Source of the DNA: Microbacteriaceae bacterium
GTDB taxonomy: Bacteria > Actinomycetota > Actinomycetes > Actinomycetales > Microbacteriaceae
Length of the DNA: 14,652 bases
Direction: 5' to 3'
Assembly: GCA_003454135.1 (NCBI GenBank)
Contig: DMKW01000211.1
Location: 1 to 14,652, forward strand
This document shows positions 14,488-14,652 of this stretch, in pieces. A program made the translations under genes and the position numbers. Position 1 is the stretch's first letter, and each line of letters begins with the position of its first letter. The notes below the pieces were generated by a model. It ran no database searches. It was not told the origin of the DNA and worked only from the letters and a program-made list of their open reading frames with translations.

Positions 14488-14652
14488 TTGGACTACCCAG
14501 AATACCGATCGCTCGACCCGCTCCAGGGCGGAATCGAGCGGGAAGACACACCGGACCCCGTGCCGGCCCTCGACCATGCGGGTCGAGCAGCGAGCCGGGA
14601 GCTTTTCCAGTCGATCGTGCCGCCCCAACGCCCGTGGGGTCTCGGCGGCAGG
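14488..14652 (+). CDS. N-terminal part of an unrecognised gene, divergent from TetR (cut by window end)
   Basis: From TTG 14488 the frame is open for 55 codons to the end of the window. It begins LDYPEYRSLDPLQGGIE, continues with an acidic, proline-rich stretch (REDTPDPVPALDH) and ends ...IVPPQRPWGLGGR. The first 55 residues hold no membrane helix or signal peptide and read like a disordered cytoplasmic N-terminus. I do not recognise a family. Divergence from a TetR gene with a dyad in between makes it a probable target; TetR targets are often exporters or enzymes, but nothing here shows which. Confidence 0.6.
   Translation, partial: MDYPEYRSLDPLQGGIEREDTPDPVPALDHAGRAASRELFQSIVPPQRPWGLGGR

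Noticed and set aside
1..14652. Search for tRNA, rRNA, CRISPR arrays, transposases, phage genes or toxin-antitoxin pairs
   Set aside because: No cloverleaf, regularly spaced repeat, terminal inverted repeat or matching protein was seen; composition is uniform and the genes are mostly chromosomal housekeeping types.

Overview
The window looks like chromosomal core sequence from a high-GC Gram-positive actinobacterium, most likely of the Microbacteriaceae type. The reasons are strong GC bias at third codon positions, frequent GTG/TTG starts, start codons sitting directly at predicted transcription starts (leaderless genes), and a gene neighbourhood typical of Actinobacteria: adnA-adnB, DUF3107, a ferritin-like protein and an RhlE-type DEAD-box helicase. 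From memory, the same set lies around Rv3201c-Rv3211 in Mycobacterium tuberculosis. I see no rRNA, tRNA, CRISPR array, insertion sequence or phage gene, and no new multi-gene defence or biosynthetic system.

Layout. Positions 1-66 hold a possible 3' end of a plus-strand gene. At 63-1403 (minus) is an MFS exporter, divergent from a LysR regulator (1528-2388, plus); the gap between them holds a perfect dyad and an 11-bp direct repeat. At 2414-8720 (minus) is the two-gene operon adnA-adnB, encoding the double-strand-break resecting helicase-nuclease, with an 8-nt overlap between the genes. Its promoter has a leaderless -10 box and an upstream half resembling the RecA-NDp (PafBC) DNA-damage promoter. 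Divergent from it are a DUF3107 gene (8830-9054) and a small three-helix membrane protein (9057-9347). They converge on a ferritin-like protein (9381-10100, minus), which is divergent from an RhlE-type RNA helicase (10259-11743, plus). The helicase message appears to begin with a leaderless 17-codon leader peptide, and the helicase itself appears to start at an ATT codon. Next come a PHP-domain phosphoesterase/RNase AM-like protein (11773-12624, minus) and a divergent membrane-anchored endonuclease/exonuclease/phosphatase-fold protein (12700-13713, plus). The window ends with a TetR regulator (13710-14297, minus) and the first 55 codons of a divergent gene starting at TTG 14488, with a perfect 8-bp-arm dyad between the two.

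Functionally the centre of the window is DNA-end processing (AdnAB) and RNA handling (RhlE, PHP exonuclease), flanked by two regulator/target pairs (LysR-MFS and TetR-unknown). The most useful observations are regulatory: a possible damage-inducible adnAB promoter, the ATT-started helicase with its leader ORF, and a set of six start sites with a TANNNT box 6-8 nt ahead of the first codon.
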